Source: a bacterium (GTDB taxonomy: Bacteria; SZUA-182; DTGQ01). From it: a stretch of DNA of 44,830 bases. Location: positions 1 to 44,830 of the forward strand of contig JAILZY010000022.1 of NCBI GenBank assembly GCA_023512255.1, in the 5' to 3' direction. Below the pieces are notes generated by a model. The model made no database searches. It had not been told where the DNA came from and saw nothing but the letters and a program-made list of their open reading frames with translations. The translations under genes and the position numbers were made by a program. This document shows, in pieces, positions 25,788 through 34,942 of the stretch. Within the stretch, counting starts at the first letter, position 1, and each line of letters begins with the position of its first letter.

Positions 25788-26627
25788 TCAATACTCTGGT
25801 GGCATATTTTGCAACTCTGCATAAGTAAAAACTGGGCCATCTTTGCATACGTATTTGTGGCCGATATTGCACCGACCACACTTGCCAAGGCCGCACTTCA
25901 TTCTCATCTCAAGGGAATTCAAAATCTTATCCGCAGCAAAGCCAAGCTCAAATAAAATAGGAATAGTAAACTTGATCATAATCGGCGGGCCGCAGACTAT
26001 GGCTATAGCCTCCTTGGCGCTTGGGGCGACCTGCTTGACCACAGCCGGCACAAACCCCTCTTTCCCCTGCCAGCCAGGCTCGGCCTTATCCACCGTGATA
26101 TGGACATTTAAGTCTTTCCGCTGACTCCAGGCTTCAAGCTCCTGGCGGTAGATAAGATCCCCCGGTGTTCTAGCCCCATAGATAATAGTGATATCGCCGT
26201 AATCTTTCCTTCGCTCCTCACCCATAAGATACACAGCCAGCGCTCTCAAGGTAGTGAAGGCAAAGCCGCCTCCCACAATGACAATATGCTTCCCTTTGAG
26301 TTCCTCCATCGGAAAGCCGTTCCCGTACGGCCCCCGCAAGCCCACAATCCGGCCGGGCGAGGAATTGTGCAGGTCCTTAGTTACCACTCCCATCTTTTTG
26401 ACCGTGAACATTACTGTATCACCCTCGGTGGGAGAGGAGGCAATGCCGATCGGGATCTCCCCTGCTCCGGCAATGGAGATTTCGGCAAACTGACCCGGAT
26501 GATAATCAAAGGACTGGCGATCTTGCGGGTCCAAGAAGGAAAAGACAAAGCTTTTGATGTCTCTTCCTACCGTCTCATCAATAATCTTCTCTATCCTGAC
26601 TCTCTTTGGCAGATAGGGATTGTTCAT
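25788..26627 (-). CDS. FAD/NAD(P)-binding electron-transfer subunit (FlxA/AsrB-like)
   Basis: The 279-residue ferredoxin-reductase-type protein has an N-terminal FAD barrel (YHPGQFAEISI, GIASSP, VGLRGPYGNGFP), an NAD(P)-binding half (IVIVGGGFAFTTLRAL, VCGPPIM) and a C-terminal [2Fe-2S] site with C245, C250, C253 and C261 (KCGLGKCGRC, YVC). The same architecture occurs in FlxA of Flx-Hdr complexes, AsrB of sulfite reductase, and hydrogenase gamma subunits. Its position after MvhD and two Fe-S proteins and near HdrA supports the Flx role: feeding NAD(P)H electrons to, or taking them from, the Hdr module. ATG after AGGTGA. Confidence 0.85.
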   Translation of the reverse strand: MNNPYLPKRVRIEKIIDETVGRDIKSFVFSFLDPQDRQSFDYHPGQFAEISIAGAGEIPIGIASSPTEGDTVMFTVKKMGVVTKDLHNSSPGRIVGLRGPYGNGFPMEELKGKHIVIVGGGFAFTTLRALAVYLMGEERRKDYGDITIIYGARTPGDLIYRQELEAWSQRKDLNVHITVDKAEPGWQGKEGFVPAVVKQVAPSAKEAIAIVCGPPIMIKFTIPILFELGFAADKILNSLEMRMKCGLGKCGRCNIGHKYVCKDGPVFTYAELQNMPPEY

Positions 26628-26648
26628 GCTCTTTCACCTCTATCTCAT

Positions 26649-27665
26649 CTATCTCAAGCAGTAAGCTGATACAATCTGTCTGATATCCATATTGACCGGA
26701 CACTCCCTGATACATCTGCCACAGCCGACACAGGCGATCTGTCCGTTATTGACCTTAAAGTAATTGAATTTGTGCATAACCCGCTGTCGAAGGCGCTCTT
26801 TGCCGCAGGGTCTTGGATTGTGGCCGGAGGTATGGAGGGTAAACAGGGAGAATTGACAGGAATCCCACAGCCTGACCCGCCTCCCTTGGCCGCAGCGGTT
26901 CTCATCCTGGATATCGAAACAGTGGCAGGTAGGACAAACAAAGGCACAGGTAGCACAGCCAAGGCACCTCTCGTAAATTCTCTGCCAGAGAGGATCATCA
27001 AAGGCTGCGGACAGCCTGCTGAAGGCTTCCTCGGCCGAAAAAATAGGGGGAAGCTTGGCCAGGACAGCTTGCTCTTGCTCGCTGGCTTTGGCTAGATCCT
27101 CTGCTGCGGCCTCCTCAACATGCGGCAGCTTAGCCAAAAGCTCCCGCCCCCGATCAGTTATCGGCCTCACCAGATAGCGGTCTCCAAGGTCTTGCCAAAG
27201 CATATCCAGGCCGGTCGTATCCGAAGGGCTGCCGCCGGTCGAGCTACAAAAGCAGGTGCTTTGCGGTCTGGTGCAGGCCAAGCCAATCATCACCTTACTT
27301 TTTCGCCTCTCCAGGTAGTAAACATCCTGATAGCGCGGCTCATCAAAGATAGGGTCCAACAGGGCTATTGCCCTGGCATCACAGGGTCGGATGCCCAATA
27401 GGTAGCCAGGTTTTACCTCGTTAGGTGGCTCGAAGATTTTGTGCCCTTCCTTTTGGTAGTAGAAAAGCACTTCAGCCTGTGGGAAAAAACATCCCTTGGG
27501 GCTGAGCTTGCTGTTGGCATAATCAAGGCAGGCAGCCTCAGCAGAGGGTAGGGAAGCAAAGAGAACATAATCATCCTTCCTGACCGGAGCAACTACCTCA
27601 CCCCTCTGCATCAGGTCCTCGATCACAGCCTTAAGATTTGTCTTGGTGATAATTCCAGTATCCAT
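26649..27665 (-). CDS. 4Fe-4S electron-transfer subunit (FlxB/AsrA-like)
   Basis: The 338-residue protein has an N-terminal alpha/beta region with GYLLGIRPCDARAIALLDP and GLACTRPQSTCFCSS, typical of the AsrA/hydrogenase-beta family. Two [4Fe-4S] motifs follow: CLGCATCAFVCPTCHC (about 237-252) and CVGCGRCIRECPVNMD near the C-terminus. It likely passes electrons between the FAD/NAD subunit encoded 21 bases downstream and MvhD/HdrA. The ATG at 27665 has only a weak ribosome binding site. Confidence 0.82.
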   Translation of the reverse strand: MDTGIITKTNLKAVIEDLMQRGEVVAPVRKDDYVLFASLPSAEAACLDYANSKLSPKGCFFPQAEVLFYYQKEGHKIFEPPNEVKPGYLLGIRPCDARAIALLDPIFDEPRYQDVYYLERRKSKVMIGLACTRPQSTCFCSSTGGSPSDTTGLDMLWQDLGDRYLVRPITDRGRELLAKLPHVEEAAAEDLAKASEQEQAVLAKLPPIFSAEEAFSRLSAAFDDPLWQRIYERCLGCATCAFVCPTCHCFDIQDENRCGQGRRVRLWDSCQFSLFTLHTSGHNPRPCGKERLRQRVMHKFNYFKVNNGQIACVGCGRCIRECPVNMDIRQIVSAYCLR

Positions 27666-27758
27666 CTCTTCTGATTCCTATCTCTTTTTCTTAAATCTTG
27701 TAAAAGTTTCTTGAGGTTAAGAAGTTAGCGGCCCACACAGCTTGCCAAGAGAGCCTTC

Positions 27759-27875
27759 TCACCCGCCGGCAGCAGCCCGCTTCGGGGCAGCCGCAGCTAG
27801 CTGGTGATCTCCATTGCACAAGCCCTGATGATCTCCATCGCACAAGCCATCTCTTATCCTCATAAACTCCTTCAT
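27759..27875 (-). CDS. Possible 38-residue small protein with duplicated octapeptide
   Basis: In the 235-base gap between the two Fe-S subunit genes a short frame reads MKEFMRIRDG then LCDGDHQG and LCNGDHQL, ending in an Ala/Pro/Lys tail. The duplicated octapeptide comes from two tandem 24-base units (27801-27824 and 27825-27848, two differences). A weak AGAGG lies upstream. It may be a small translated gene or only a slippage-expanded spacer; composition does not decide. Confidence 0.25.
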   Translation of the reverse strand: MKEFMRIRDGLCDGDHQGLCNGDHQLAAAAPKRAAAGG

Positions 27876-27900
27876 AAACCCGCCTCTTTTTCCGGCCAGA

Positions 27901-28866
27901 TCACTTTTCAGTGATACAGGTTTGCGGATCATCTGTGCGATAAGTACCCAGGGCCGGCATCTCCTCCAGAGAGAGTCCCGGCACATACTGATAAAGCTCC
28001 TTGACCTCTTTCTGAAGCTTTTTGTTGAGCAGCCGCAAATCAAGACCCATTGGGCAGGCTCGACTACAGGCGCCGCAGTCCACACAACGGCCAGCCAGAT
28101 GAAAGGCCCGCATGATGTGATAAGCCAAGACATCCTCCGTGGCTGTAGTTTTGCCAAACCACTGAGGCTGGGTCTGATCCACAATGCACTCCTGGCAATA
28201 GCACAATGGGCAGGCGCTTCGACAGGCATAACAGCGGATGCATTTTTCAGCCATGTCCATAAAATGCCGCCATCGCTCCTGACTGCTCAGTGCCTCAAAG
28301 GAGCGAACCTGGGCAAATTCATCCTCAACCTCCCGCTCCGGCATCCTCTGGCCGATGAAAATATCCGCTATTGGGGCGCTCCGATGAGTACAGGTTTGAC
28401 AGGAGTCTGCCAGGAGCCCGCTAAGCTCAAGCTGCACCTGGCCTCCTGACTCTGTCTCCAGCCCCAGAGAATCTCCAGCCAAGGAAAAGCCCCTGATCTG
28501 ATCGACTTCCACCGCCAAGGCCAGCCTCCTTCGATCAATGATGCCAGAGCAGGCAAGTCCAACAATCACCAGCCGATCCCTGCTGATCTGGTTTTCCTGC
28601 ACAGCCACAACGGCCGCTCTGGCATCACAGCCCTTAGCTATAATAGCCACTCTCTCTTTTCGCCGCGGCAGATAGACACTCAAATTATTCTCACAAAAAG
28701 GATTCCAAACCAGCAAAGAAGCCTCCTGGGGTGTGCGGATAAAAGCAGGAGCTGTCCGCACAGGGGAGGTCCCAGCCTGATAGCCAAGGACAAGATCGAC
28801 CTTCCCCTCCCTCAGCAGCGATTCTGCCACAGTTTGGATATTCCGGGTTATTTCCTCTGACCACAT
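27901..28866 (-). CDS. 4Fe-4S dicluster electron-transfer subunit (FlxC-like)
   Basis: The 321-residue protein has a coenzyme F420 hydrogenase beta-like N-terminal part (VAIIAKGCDARAAVVAVQEN, RLVIVGLACSG) and a middle SCQTCTHR site. Two [4Fe-4S] motifs follow: CIRCYACRSACPLCYC (about 210-225) and CVDCGACSRACPMGLD (about 262-277). Order and content match FlxC in FlxABCD-HdrABC clusters. It resembles the next gene in domain plan, so the two may be ancient paralogues. The ATG at 28866 has a poor ribosome binding site, 78 bases after the mvhD gene. Confidence 0.78.
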   Translation of the reverse strand: MWSEEITRNIQTVAESLLREGKVDLVLGYQAGTSPVRTAPAFIRTPQEASLLVWNPFCENNLSVYLPRRKERVAIIAKGCDARAAVVAVQENQISRDRLVIVGLACSGIIDRRRLALAVEVDQIRGFSLAGDSLGLETESGGQVQLELSGLLADSCQTCTHRSAPIADIFIGQRMPEREVEDEFAQVRSFEALSSQERWRHFMDMAEKCIRCYACRSACPLCYCQECIVDQTQPQWFGKTTATEDVLAYHIMRAFHLAGRCVDCGACSRACPMGLDLRLLNKKLQKEVKELYQYVPGLSLEEMPALGTYRTDDPQTCITEK

Positions 28867-28944
28867 ACGTTTTTTACTCCACTCTGTTGATCATGATCGG
28901 CTCAACCGGTCATCACACCATGAAATCGAGGATTGAGCCTCTTG

Positions 28945-29409
28945 TCATGATATTGTTTTGACTAGCTTGTTAGCTGGCCCGAGTTTCTTTACTTCATCCA
29001 CAATATGCTTGACCAGACGGCCAAAATTTTCACCCTCAGCCGCCGAGACCCAGGAGAAAAATACCCTTCCCTTCTCAAGACCGAGATAATCCAGCAGGCG
29101 GCTGAAAATTTCAAATTTTCGCCGAGCATAGTAGTTGCCGCTGACATAGTGGCAGTCCCCCGGATGGCACCCTGAGACCAGCACCGCATCAGCTCCTGTC
29201 TGGAGAGCCTTCAGGATAAACACCGGATTAATTCTCCCCGAGCAGGGCACCCGAATGATGCGAATGTTTGGCGGATACTGAATCCGGCTGATGCCAGCAA
29301 GGTCTGCTCCAGCATAGCTACACCAGTTGCAGAGAAACGCTACCACCTTCGGCTGCCAGGATCCATCTTGACCGCTCTTTTCCCCCTGGCTGCACCTTTC
29401 CTCTGTCAT
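28945..29409 (-). CDS. MvhD/FlxD-type iron-sulfur subunit
   Basis: The 154-residue product belongs to the methyl-viologen-reducing hydrogenase delta family, which carries a [2Fe-2S] cluster and links HdrA to its electron donor. Motifs are VVAFLCNWCSYAGADLAG, IIRVPCSGRINPVFILKAL and VLVSGCHPGDCHYVSGN. Its ATG overlaps the stop of the giant hdrA (ATGA), so the two are translationally coupled and surely partners. It is one of two such genes in the cluster; the other (37258-37671) is more divergent. Confidence 0.92.
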   Translation of the reverse strand: MTEERCSQGEKSGQDGSWQPKVVAFLCNWCSYAGADLAGISRIQYPPNIRIIRVPCSGRINPVFILKALQTGADAVLVSGCHPGDCHYVSGNYYARRKFEIFSRLLDYLGLEKGRVFFSWVSAAEGENFGRLVKHIVDEVKKLGPANKLVKTIS

Positions 29410-32400
29410 AAGGCCTCCATCATCTCAAATATCTGTTGGTTAGTAAATCCCTTAACATCAAGTGCCCCGCAACGACAGGTGGCTGCACAGGCGCCGCACC
29501 CTTTACACAGGGCCTCATTAACCTTGGCACATCCCTCCTGCCGATCCACTTCGATCGCCTTATAAGCACACACCAGCTCACACAGCCCACAGGCCGTGCA
29601 GCGCTTCTTATCGACCTTGGCTGTCTGCCCTTGGGTCTCAATGACTTTTTTGCTCAAAACCACCGAAGCCCTGGCCGCAGCAGCTTTAGCCTGAGCAATG
29701 CTCTCATCTACCGATTTTGGCGCATGGGCCAGACCGCAGACGAAAACGCCATCAGTGGCAAAATCAACCGGCCGAAGCTTCATGTGCGCCTCAAGGAAGA
29801 ACCCATCCTCATTCACCGGAACTTTTAGCATCTGGGCCAGGTCCCGATTACTAGCAGGAGCTAAAATGGCCGGTGCCAGAGCCAAAATATCGGCTGACAA
29901 AATTAGCTGCCGCCCAAGGATTGGCTCCTTTATCTGAATCTTTATCTCCCCTGCTCCGTTGGATGACACTACAGGCTTTTTATCCAAATCGTAGCGGAGG
30001 AAGATTACGCCCTTATCCCGCGCTTTTCGGTAATACTCCTCTCTTAGGCCATAGGTGCGGATATCCCGATACAGGATATAAATATTGACCTTCGGGTTGA
30101 TCTCCAAAAGGCGCAAGGCATTCTTAATGCTCTGACTGCAACAGACGCGACTGCAATACATCCTGCCCTCTTCCCTTGAGCCGACACACTGAATCATGAC
30201 CACATTGCGGCTGTTTAAAACCCTCAGATCTCGCCGGGCGATCATAGCCTCAAGATCGCTGGCCAATACCACCTTCTGGCTCTGTCCATATAAATACTCA
30301 GAGGGTGAATACTCCACCGCACCAGTAGCCACAACAATCGCCCCATGTTGGCAGGAGAGCTTCCTTCCCCCCGATGACTGAATGGTTGAGGTAAAGTTAC
30401 CCATAAAGCCGCTTACCTCAGTCAATTCAGAGTTTAAATTGACCCGAATCAGAGGATGTCGCCTGACCTGATCGATCAGGCTCTCAAGATGCTTTTGAAA
30501 ATCACGCTCTTGGAGAGTAGAGAAAATTTTGTTAGCCACCCCGCCGAGCCGTGATTCTTTTTCCACCAGATGAACATCAAAACCCTGATCAGCCAACGAC
30601 AAGGCCGCACTCATGCCAGCCACTCCACCGCCGACCACCAGGGCCGCCGAGTTAACCGGCAAAGACATCCGCTTCAGCGGCTCGATCAAAGCCGCCTTAT
30701 AAACCGCCATTCGAACCAGGTCCTTAGCCTTCTCCGTAGCCTTCTCCCGCTCAAACATATGCACCCAAGAGCACTGATCCCGGATATTGGCCATCTCAAA
30801 GAGATATGGATTTAGCCCTGCCTCTCTGATGGTGGCCTGAAAGAGCGGCTCATGGGTTCTAGGCGAGCAGGAGGCCACAATCACCCGGTTCAGCCGGTAT
30901 TCCTTGATAATCTCAACCATCTTCTGCTGGGTATCTTCCGAGCAGGTATAGAGATTATCAGCCACATAGACGACAAAGGGAAGGGTAGCCGCATACTCTC
31001 TAACCTTCGGGACATCAACAAACCCGCCGATATTGATTCCGCAGTGGCAGACAAAGACCCCAATCCGAGGAGGCTCACCGCTAACATCCCGCTCCGGCGG
31101 ATAAGTCTTTTCCACAACCAGGGTATTTCGGACCGAAGCCAGAAGAGCCGAAGCCTCGCCTGCTGCTCCGCTGGCCTGCATGACCGTCTCGGGGATATCC
31201 TTCGGGCTAACAAAGGCTCCGCAGGTGAAAACCCCAGGCCGTGAGGTCCGCAAAGGAGAAAGACTCTCGGTCCGGCAAAATCCGTAGCGGTTAAGATCAA
31301 TGTTCAGCCGCCTAGCCATCTCCTGGACACTGCTTGGAGGCTCAAACCCTACGGCCAAAATGACCAGGTCAAACTGCTCGGCTACCAGCAGGCCGTCCTC
31401 CCGGATATACTTCAGGATCAGGTCCTGGGTTTCCGGCACCTGCTCAACCTTTGACACCAGCGATTTAATGAATCTCACCCCGTACTCTTTTTCTGCCCGA
31501 TTGACATACTTGTCAAAATCCTTTCCATAGGCCCTCATATCATTATAGAAGATAGTGGGCTCGATGCTGCGCACATGCTCTTTGGCAATAACTGCCTCCT
31601 TGATGGAGTACATACAGCAGACCGAAGAGCAATAATCATTATGGCAAGAGGTATCCCGCGAGCCAACACACTGAATGAAGGCGATGCGCTTTGGCTCACA
31701 GTGGTCAGAAGGCCGGACAATATGCCCCTTATAGGGACCAGAGGCACTCAGGATGCGCTCAAACTCGATGCTGGTTACTACATTCGGATAGCGACCATAG
31801 CCAAAGTTGTTCTTCAGCCTGGCGTCAAATTCCTCATAGCCCGGAGCCAGGATAACCGCGCCGACCTCAAGCTCTATGAGCTCATCCCTCAACTCATGAT
31901 TGACCGCCCCAGCCTTGCAGGTAGCTACACATTCCATACACTCTGAGCAGATGCCGCAATTCAGACATCGCTTAGCCTCCTCAACAGCCATCTCCTCGCT
32001 CAGCCCAAGCTCAACCTCTCTAAAATTCCCCCGGCGCTCCTCAAGACCGAGACTTGGCATATGGACCCTCAGCCTCGGCTCGACATCCCACCGATCAAGG
32101 TCAGGCTCTGCCTGCTCGAAAACCTCCTTCTCTCTTCCTGCCCGAAGGTCCTCTCCCCTGAGGAAGCGGTCAATTGAGATAGCTGCCTGGCGACCTTCGG
32201 CCATAGCCTCAACCGCAATCCCAGGCCCAGTTACAACCTCACCAGCAGCAAAGATGCCCTCTATATTGGTGGCTTTGGTGAGCGGGTCAACCTCAAGGCC
32301 ACCATACTTGGCCACTTTCAACCCTGATCCCTCAGGCAGAAAAGACAGGTCCGGAGACTGGCTCAAAGCCGGGATGACCATATCCACAGGCATGACAAAC

Positions 32401-33875
32401 TCAGACCCAGCAATCGGCACCGGCCTCCTTCGGCCCTGGCTGTCTGGCTCGCCAAGTTCCATACGAATGCATTTTAAGCCGCAAACTCGACCATCTTGAC
32501 CAATAATCTCAACCGGCGCAGTCAGATAAACCAGCTTGATTCCTTCCAACTCAGCCGCCTCGATCTCATCCGGCAGGGCTGGCATCTCACTCCTTGTTCT
32601 CCGATAGACAATGGTGACCTCGGAGGCACCAAGCCGCCAGGCGACTCTAGCGGCATCAATGGCCGTATTTCCCCCACCAATGACCGCAACCCGCTGGCCG
32701 CCAATTTCAACTTTCTGCCCCAGGTTTACCCGGCGCAAAAAGTCGGTGCAGTGAATAACGCCGGCAAACTCATCCTCGCCAGCCACACCCAGCTTCAGGC
32801 TCTTGTGGGCTCCAGTAGCCAGGAGAATGGCCTGATATCCTTGGGCCTTCAGATCATCGAGGGTAAGATTAGGCCCAAGAGGGGAATTTAGCCTGATGTC
32901 CACGCCAAGAGATTTGATCGCCTCAATCTGGGACTGCAAAATATCACGAGGCAGACGGTATTCTGGAATCCCTACAGCCAACATGCCGCCAGCTACCGGA
33001 AGGGCCTCAAAGATGGTAACCGGATACCCTTTCAGGGCAAGATCATGGGCCGCAACCAGGCCAGCAGGTCCTGCGCCGATAATGGCTACTTTCTCAAGTC
33101 GCCTCGATGAAGAGGACTCGGCAGAAGCCGAGGGTGGTGATGAGAGCGGCGGCAGATTATGGGCGGCAGCATAATCAGCCACAAAGCGCTTTAAGGCGGC
33201 AATGGACAGGGGCTGATCGATCTGGCCGCGCTTGCAGGCCTCCTCACAAGGGTGGGCGCACACTCGGCCACAGATGGCGGGCAGGGGATTGTCCCTGATG
33301 ATGAGCTGATAGGCCTGAGCAAATTTTTTATCTTTAATTAACGCAATGTAGCCTTGAGCATTCTGCCCCAGCGGGCAGGTGAGCTTGCAGGGAGATTTGC
33401 CACGCTTGTCAATAGAATAGCGGTTCGGAATAGCTTGAGCAAAAGGCTTGTAGATCGCCTTTCGACAAGTCAACCCCTGCTCAAATTCATTAGGCACCTC
33501 AACCGGGCACTGCTTTTCACAGTCGCCGCAGCCAGTGCATTTGCTCTCATCAACATAGCGGGAGTGCTTCAGCACCCTGACCCGGAAATTCCCCGCCTCC
33601 CCTTCAAGCTGCTGGACCTCAGCATTGGTGATGATACTGATATTCTGATGCCTTCCGGTATCCACCAGCTTGGGGGCCAGGATACACATCGAGCAGTCAT
33701 TGGTTGGAAAGGTCTTGTCTAGCTGAGCCATGACCCCGCCAATGCTCAATCCCCGCTCGACGAGGTAAACCTTATATCCAGAATCCGCTAGATCAAGAGC
33801 TGACTGGACCCCAGCCACACCTCCCCCAACCACCATGACCGCTCCGATCTTTTTTTGATCAACCTTAAGCCCCAT
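29406..33875 (-). CDS. Giant HdrA-GltD-HdrA fusion flavoprotein
   Basis: The ATG at 33875 with an upstream AGAGGAG gives 1489 residues. Residues 12-145 are an HdrA start: FAD motif VVGGGVAGVQSA, NDCSMCILAPK cluster site, and ferredoxin motif CTGCGDCEKQCP. Residues about 155-580 are a glutamate-synthase-small-subunit-like NADPH module: CKLTCPLGQNAQGYI, CGRVCAHPCEEAC, FAD motif IIGAGPAGLVAAHD, NADPH motif VIGGGNTAIDAARV and IFAAGEVVTGPG. Residues 635-925 resume HdrA with CLNCGICSECMECVATC, QCVGSR and YCSSVCC. Residues 937-1489 are a second HdrA-like unit (GVFVCHCG, VVGGGVAGMSAA, QCVGSR, YCSRVCC) ending in two [4Fe-4S] motifs. HdrA bifurcates electrons at its FAD; three flavin sites are expected here. 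Confidence 0.93.
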   Translation of the reverse strand: MGLKVDQKKIGAVMVVGGGVAGVQSALDLADSGYKVYLVERGLSIGGVMAQLDKTFPTNDCSMCILAPKLVDTGRHQNISIITNAEVQQLEGEAGNFRVRVLKHSRYVDESKCTGCGDCEKQCPVEVPNEFEQGLTCRKAIYKPFAQAIPNRYSIDKRGKSPCKLTCPLGQNAQGYIALIKDKKFAQAYQLIIRDNPLPAICGRVCAHPCEEACKRGQIDQPLSIAALKRFVADYAAAHNLPPLSSPPSASAESSSSRRLEKVAIIGAGPAGLVAAHDLALKGYPVTIFEALPVAGGMLAVGIPEYRLPRDILQSQIEAIKSLGVDIRLNSPLGPNLTLDDLKAQGYQAILLATGAHKSLKLGVAGEDEFAGVIHCTDFLRRVNLGQKVEIGGQRVAVIGGGNTAIDAARVAWRLGASEVTIVYRRTRSEMPALPDEIEAAELEGIKLVYLTAPVEIIGQDGRVCGLKCIRMELGEPDSQGRRRPVPIAGSEFVMPVDMVIPALSQSPDLSFLPEGSGLKVAKYGGLEVDPLTKATNIEGIFAAGEVVTGPGIAVEAMAEGRQAAISIDRFLRGEDLRAGREKEVFEQAEPDLDRWDVEPRLRVHMPSLGLEERRGNFREVELGLSEEMAVEEAKRCLNCGICSECMECVATCKAGAVNHELRDELIELEVGAVILAPGYEEFDARLKNNFGYGRYPNVVTSIEFERILSASGPYKGHIVRPSDHCEPKRIAFIQCVGSRDTSCHNDYCSSVCCMYSIKEAVIAKEHVRSIEPTIFYNDMRAYGKDFDKYVNRAEKEYGVRFIKSLVSKVEQVPETQDLILKYIREDGLLVAEQFDLVILAVGFEPPSSVQEMARRLNIDLNRYGFCRTESLSPLRTSRPGVFTCGAFVSPKDIPETVMQASGAAGEASALLASVRNTLVVEKTYPPERDVSGEPPRIGVFVCHCGINIGGFVDVPKVREYAATLPFVVYVADNLYTCSEDTQQKMVEIIKEYRLNRVIVASCSPRTHEPLFQATIREAGLNPYLFEMANIRDQCSWVHMFEREKATEKAKDLVRMAVYKAALIEPLKRMSLPVNSAALVVGGGVAGMSAALSLADQGFDVHLVEKESRLGGVANKIFSTLQERDFQKHLESLIDQVRRHPLIRVNLNSELTEVSGFMGNFTSTIQSSGGRKLSCQHGAIVVATGAVEYSPSEYLYGQSQKVVLASDLEAMIARRDLRVLNSRNVVMIQCVGSREEGRMYCSRVCCSQSIKNALRLLEINPKVNIYILYRDIRTYGLREEYYRKARDKGVIFLRYDLDKKPVVSSNGAGEIKIQIKEPILGRQLILSADILALAPAILAPASNRDLAQMLKVPVNEDGFFLEAHMKLRPVDFATDGVFVCGLAHAPKSVDESIAQAKAAAARASVVLSKKVIETQGQTAKVDKKRCTACGLCELVCAYKAIEVDRQEGCAKVNEALCKGCGACAATCRCGALDVKGFTNQQIFEMMEAL

Positions 33876-33882
33876 GATCCTG

Positions 33883-34398
33883 TTACTCCTCTTGTAGTTT
33901 CTCAATAGCCATCTTTAATAAATTCATCCGGTTGATTGGGCGGTCTTCTTTCTTCTGAGAAAAAATAGCCCGCACCATCTGATGCCGCATCTTTTGCGAC
34001 AGGCGGTCAATTTCATCAATATGCTTGACAAAGGAGGGGTGAACATACTTTTCCCGCACCGCCATGTCACGCAAAACACCCATAATGTCAGTAAACTTTA
34101 CATTCTGCGGACATCGCGCATAACAGGTATAGCAGAGCGAACACAGCCAGATCAGATTGGAAGATAAAACCTCCTCCTTCATACCCAATAAGATCATCCT
34201 GATCAACTTGCGGGGGTTGTACTCATTGTCAACCTCAGTCGCCGGACAGCCAGCCGTGCAGATGCCGCAGGAGAAGCATAACTTGAGATTCTCTCCCCCG
34301 GGTTGCTCAGAGACCTCATACTTGAATTTCGGATCCAATTCTAAGATATTGACTGGAGCTTTTCCCTCGATGGTGGCACTTTCTTTTTCTTCTGACAC
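33883..34398 (-). CDS. hdrC: Heterodisulfide reductase subunit C-like protein
   Basis: The 171-residue product carries two [4Fe-4S] motifs, CFSCGICTAGCP (about 41-52) and CSLCYTCYARCP (about 86-97), with the HdrC spacing and an EYNPRKLIRMILLG segment. HdrC normally passes electrons from HdrA to HdrB, but no gene with the HdrB CCG repeats is in the window. It starts with GTG at 34398, AAAGGAGG lying about 14 bases upstream, and ends 7 bases before the giant hdrA start. It is the first gene after the toxin-antitoxin patch. Confidence 0.9.
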   Translation of the reverse strand: MSEEKESATIEGKAPVNILELDPKFKYEVSEQPGGENLKLCFSCGICTAGCPATEVDNEYNPRKLIRMILLGMKEEVLSSNLIWLCSLCYTCYARCPQNVKFTDIMGVLRDMAVREKYVHPSFVKHIDEIDRLSQKMRHQMVRAIFSQKKEDRPINRMNLLKMAIEKLQEE

Positions 34399-34516
34399 CG
34401 GTATTACCTACCCTCCTTTATGAAAATGGCCAAGGATTATAATTATGCCTATTAGACACCTAAAAGCCTTCACCTTTTTGAATATCAACCAGGCTAGCAA
34501 TTTGTTAGTTATTTTT

Positions 34517-34942
34517 TTAGAGTATAATTAATTTTATTTCCTGAATATTATCAAAATCTCTATAATTAATTGTTGCTATTTGATCAATTTTATTCCATAA
34601 TCCAATACTGATTATTTCAAAATCATGAATTTTTAATCCTGTAGATTTATATTTTCGCAGCAATTCTCTGAAAATAGCAAACGAACCCTCTGTAGGATAT
34701 AAGACTGTTAGAACGTTAATAAAATCTCCTACGGCTGCTAGCGCCTCCTCAATGGGTAAGAAAGTAACACTAGATCTTGTAACTACAGTTAAAAATTCTG
34801 ATAAGTTTTTAGAAGTTGTAAATAAGTTATGATTAGAATTTAATAATAACTCTCGAGAGCGATAATAAAACTTTGAATCCTCATCAATTGCATAAACTAA
34901 AATATTTGTATCAACAAGTATATTATTTGTATGCTTTTTCAT
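34517..34942 (-). CDS. vapC: PIN-domain VapC-like toxin
   Basis: The 141-residue PIN-domain ribonuclease has the acidic active-site set at D11 (LVDTNILVYAID), E49 (NLSEFL), D107 (KIHDFEI) and D129. VapC toxins cleave RNA, often tRNA, and are held inactive by a cognate antitoxin. The start overlaps the upstream antitoxin gene by 20 bases. Codon use is distinctly AT-rich compared with the neighbouring Wood-Ljungdahl genes, which suggests transfer. It sits in the middle of the hdr/met cluster in the same orientation. Confidence 0.88.
   Translation of the reverse strand: MKKHTNNILVDTNILVYAIDEDSKFYYRSRELLLNSNHNLFTTSKNLSEFLTVVTRSSVTFLPIEEALAAVGDFINVLTVLYPTEGSFAIFRELLRKYKSTGLKIHDFEIISIGLWNKIDQIATINYRDFDNIQEIKLIIL

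Noticed and set aside
27759-28229. 156-codon minus-strand frame overlapping the FlxC-like gene
   Set aside because: Most of it is an out-of-frame shadow of the FlxC-like gene; only the final 38 codons fall in a real spacer.
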